Positions 63,913 through 64,000 of a DNA stretch of 64,000 nucleotides are shown piece after piece (position 1 is the stretch's first letter; each line of letters opens with the position of its first letter). This DNA is from Ferrovibrio sp041906005. Lineage in GTDB: Bacteria > Pseudomonadota > Alphaproteobacteria > Ferrovibrionales > Ferrovibrionaceae. A program made the translations under genes and the position numbers. The notes under the pieces are model-generated. The model was not told the DNA's origin and searched no databases. It worked only from the letters and a program-made list of their open reading frames with translations. The stretch covers positions 1,922,001 through 1,986,000 of the forward strand of contig NZ_JAYRJY010000001.1 in assembly GCF_041906005.1 (NCBI RefSeq), in the 5' to 3' direction.

Positions 63913-63954
63913 TGTTTTCGGCCTGAGGCATCCGCAACAGAAGAGGCAGGCAGC

Positions 63955-64000
63955 ATGTCACTGTTCAAGAATCCGTTCGATCACCAGAGCGATCTGTCCG
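63955..64000 (+). CDS. Start of a sigma-54-controlled gene, cut by the window end
   Basis: Only the first 15 codons (MSLFKNPFDHQSDLS) are visible, after AGAGGCAGG as a ribosome-binding site. I do not recognise the product. The upstream -24/-12 promoter and divergent PAS activator mark it as the likely first gene of the operon that activator controls. Confidence 0.6.
   Translation, partial: MSLFKNPFDHQSDLS

Overview
The window is a high-GC chromosomal stretch, densely packed and with strong third-position GC bias. Its content suggests an alphaproteobacterium of the Rhodospirillales type: DUF3501/CCG proteins, DUF2336, a PAS_5 protein, a DUF1127 protein, a CobN-containing B12 locus, an NsrR regulator, CIRCE-controlled groESL and several histidine kinases and chemoreceptors. 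The species cannot be named from the sequence. No rRNA, tRNA, CRISPR array, transposase or prophage gene was seen.

Layout. 1-2264: end of a CCG-domain Fe-S protein, DUF3501 and a PPOX-type flavoprotein. 2258-5396: a nitric-oxide response locus, with fdxA, a small membrane protein, nnrS and a group III truncated hemoglobin running leftward, divergent from nsrR across two NsrR-like operators. A third, very good NsrR-like operator lies 56 kb away at 61394-61416, in front of a hemerythrin-like gene, so the two ends of the window look like one regulon. 5398-24122: a cobalamin locus. A long leftward operon (cobW-cobN-cobO-cbiX-cobH-cobL-cobI-cbiG/cobJ-cobM-I42 inhibitor), mostly joined by ATGA overlaps, lies behind a B12 riboswitch. 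cobA-cobB are divergent from cbiD-cobK, and hupE plus a TauE-like permease lie upstream. The gene set mixes 'aerobic' names (cobN) with 'anaerobic' ones (cbiD, cbiG, cbiX).

24127-30588: a degenerate HPt-like protein and a degenerate receiver protein, then an envelope/housekeeping block (LpoA-like, rsmI, yraN, BON lipoprotein, SirB1-like, gshB) resembling the yraL-yraP region of enterobacteria. 30618-31844: an AT-rich two-gene restriction-modification insertion (BglII/BstYI-like nuclease plus MT-A70 methylase). 31876-40025: a methyltransferase, DUF2336, a hydrolase, two tandem paralogous membrane histidine kinases, a DSD1-like PLP enzyme and a thioesterase. 40147-43780: groESL under CIRCE, followed by an AT-rich Shedu-like (DUF4263) defence gene sitting between two copies of the groEL terminator.

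43919-48581: two tandem PAS + soluble chemoreceptor pairs (a split, duplicated Aer-like system) and a PAS_5 protein. 48569-61713: ordinary metabolic, regulatory and transport genes (LysR/quinone oxidoreductase, core MetE, GlxA-type regulator, methyltransferase, MATE, MFS, M20 hydrolase, MipA/OmpV, HD-GYP, hemerythrin, AbrB-like). 61856-64000: a two-PAS sigma-54 activator divergent from a gene cut by the window end. The gap between them carries three matching palindromes and a canonical -24/-12 promoter.
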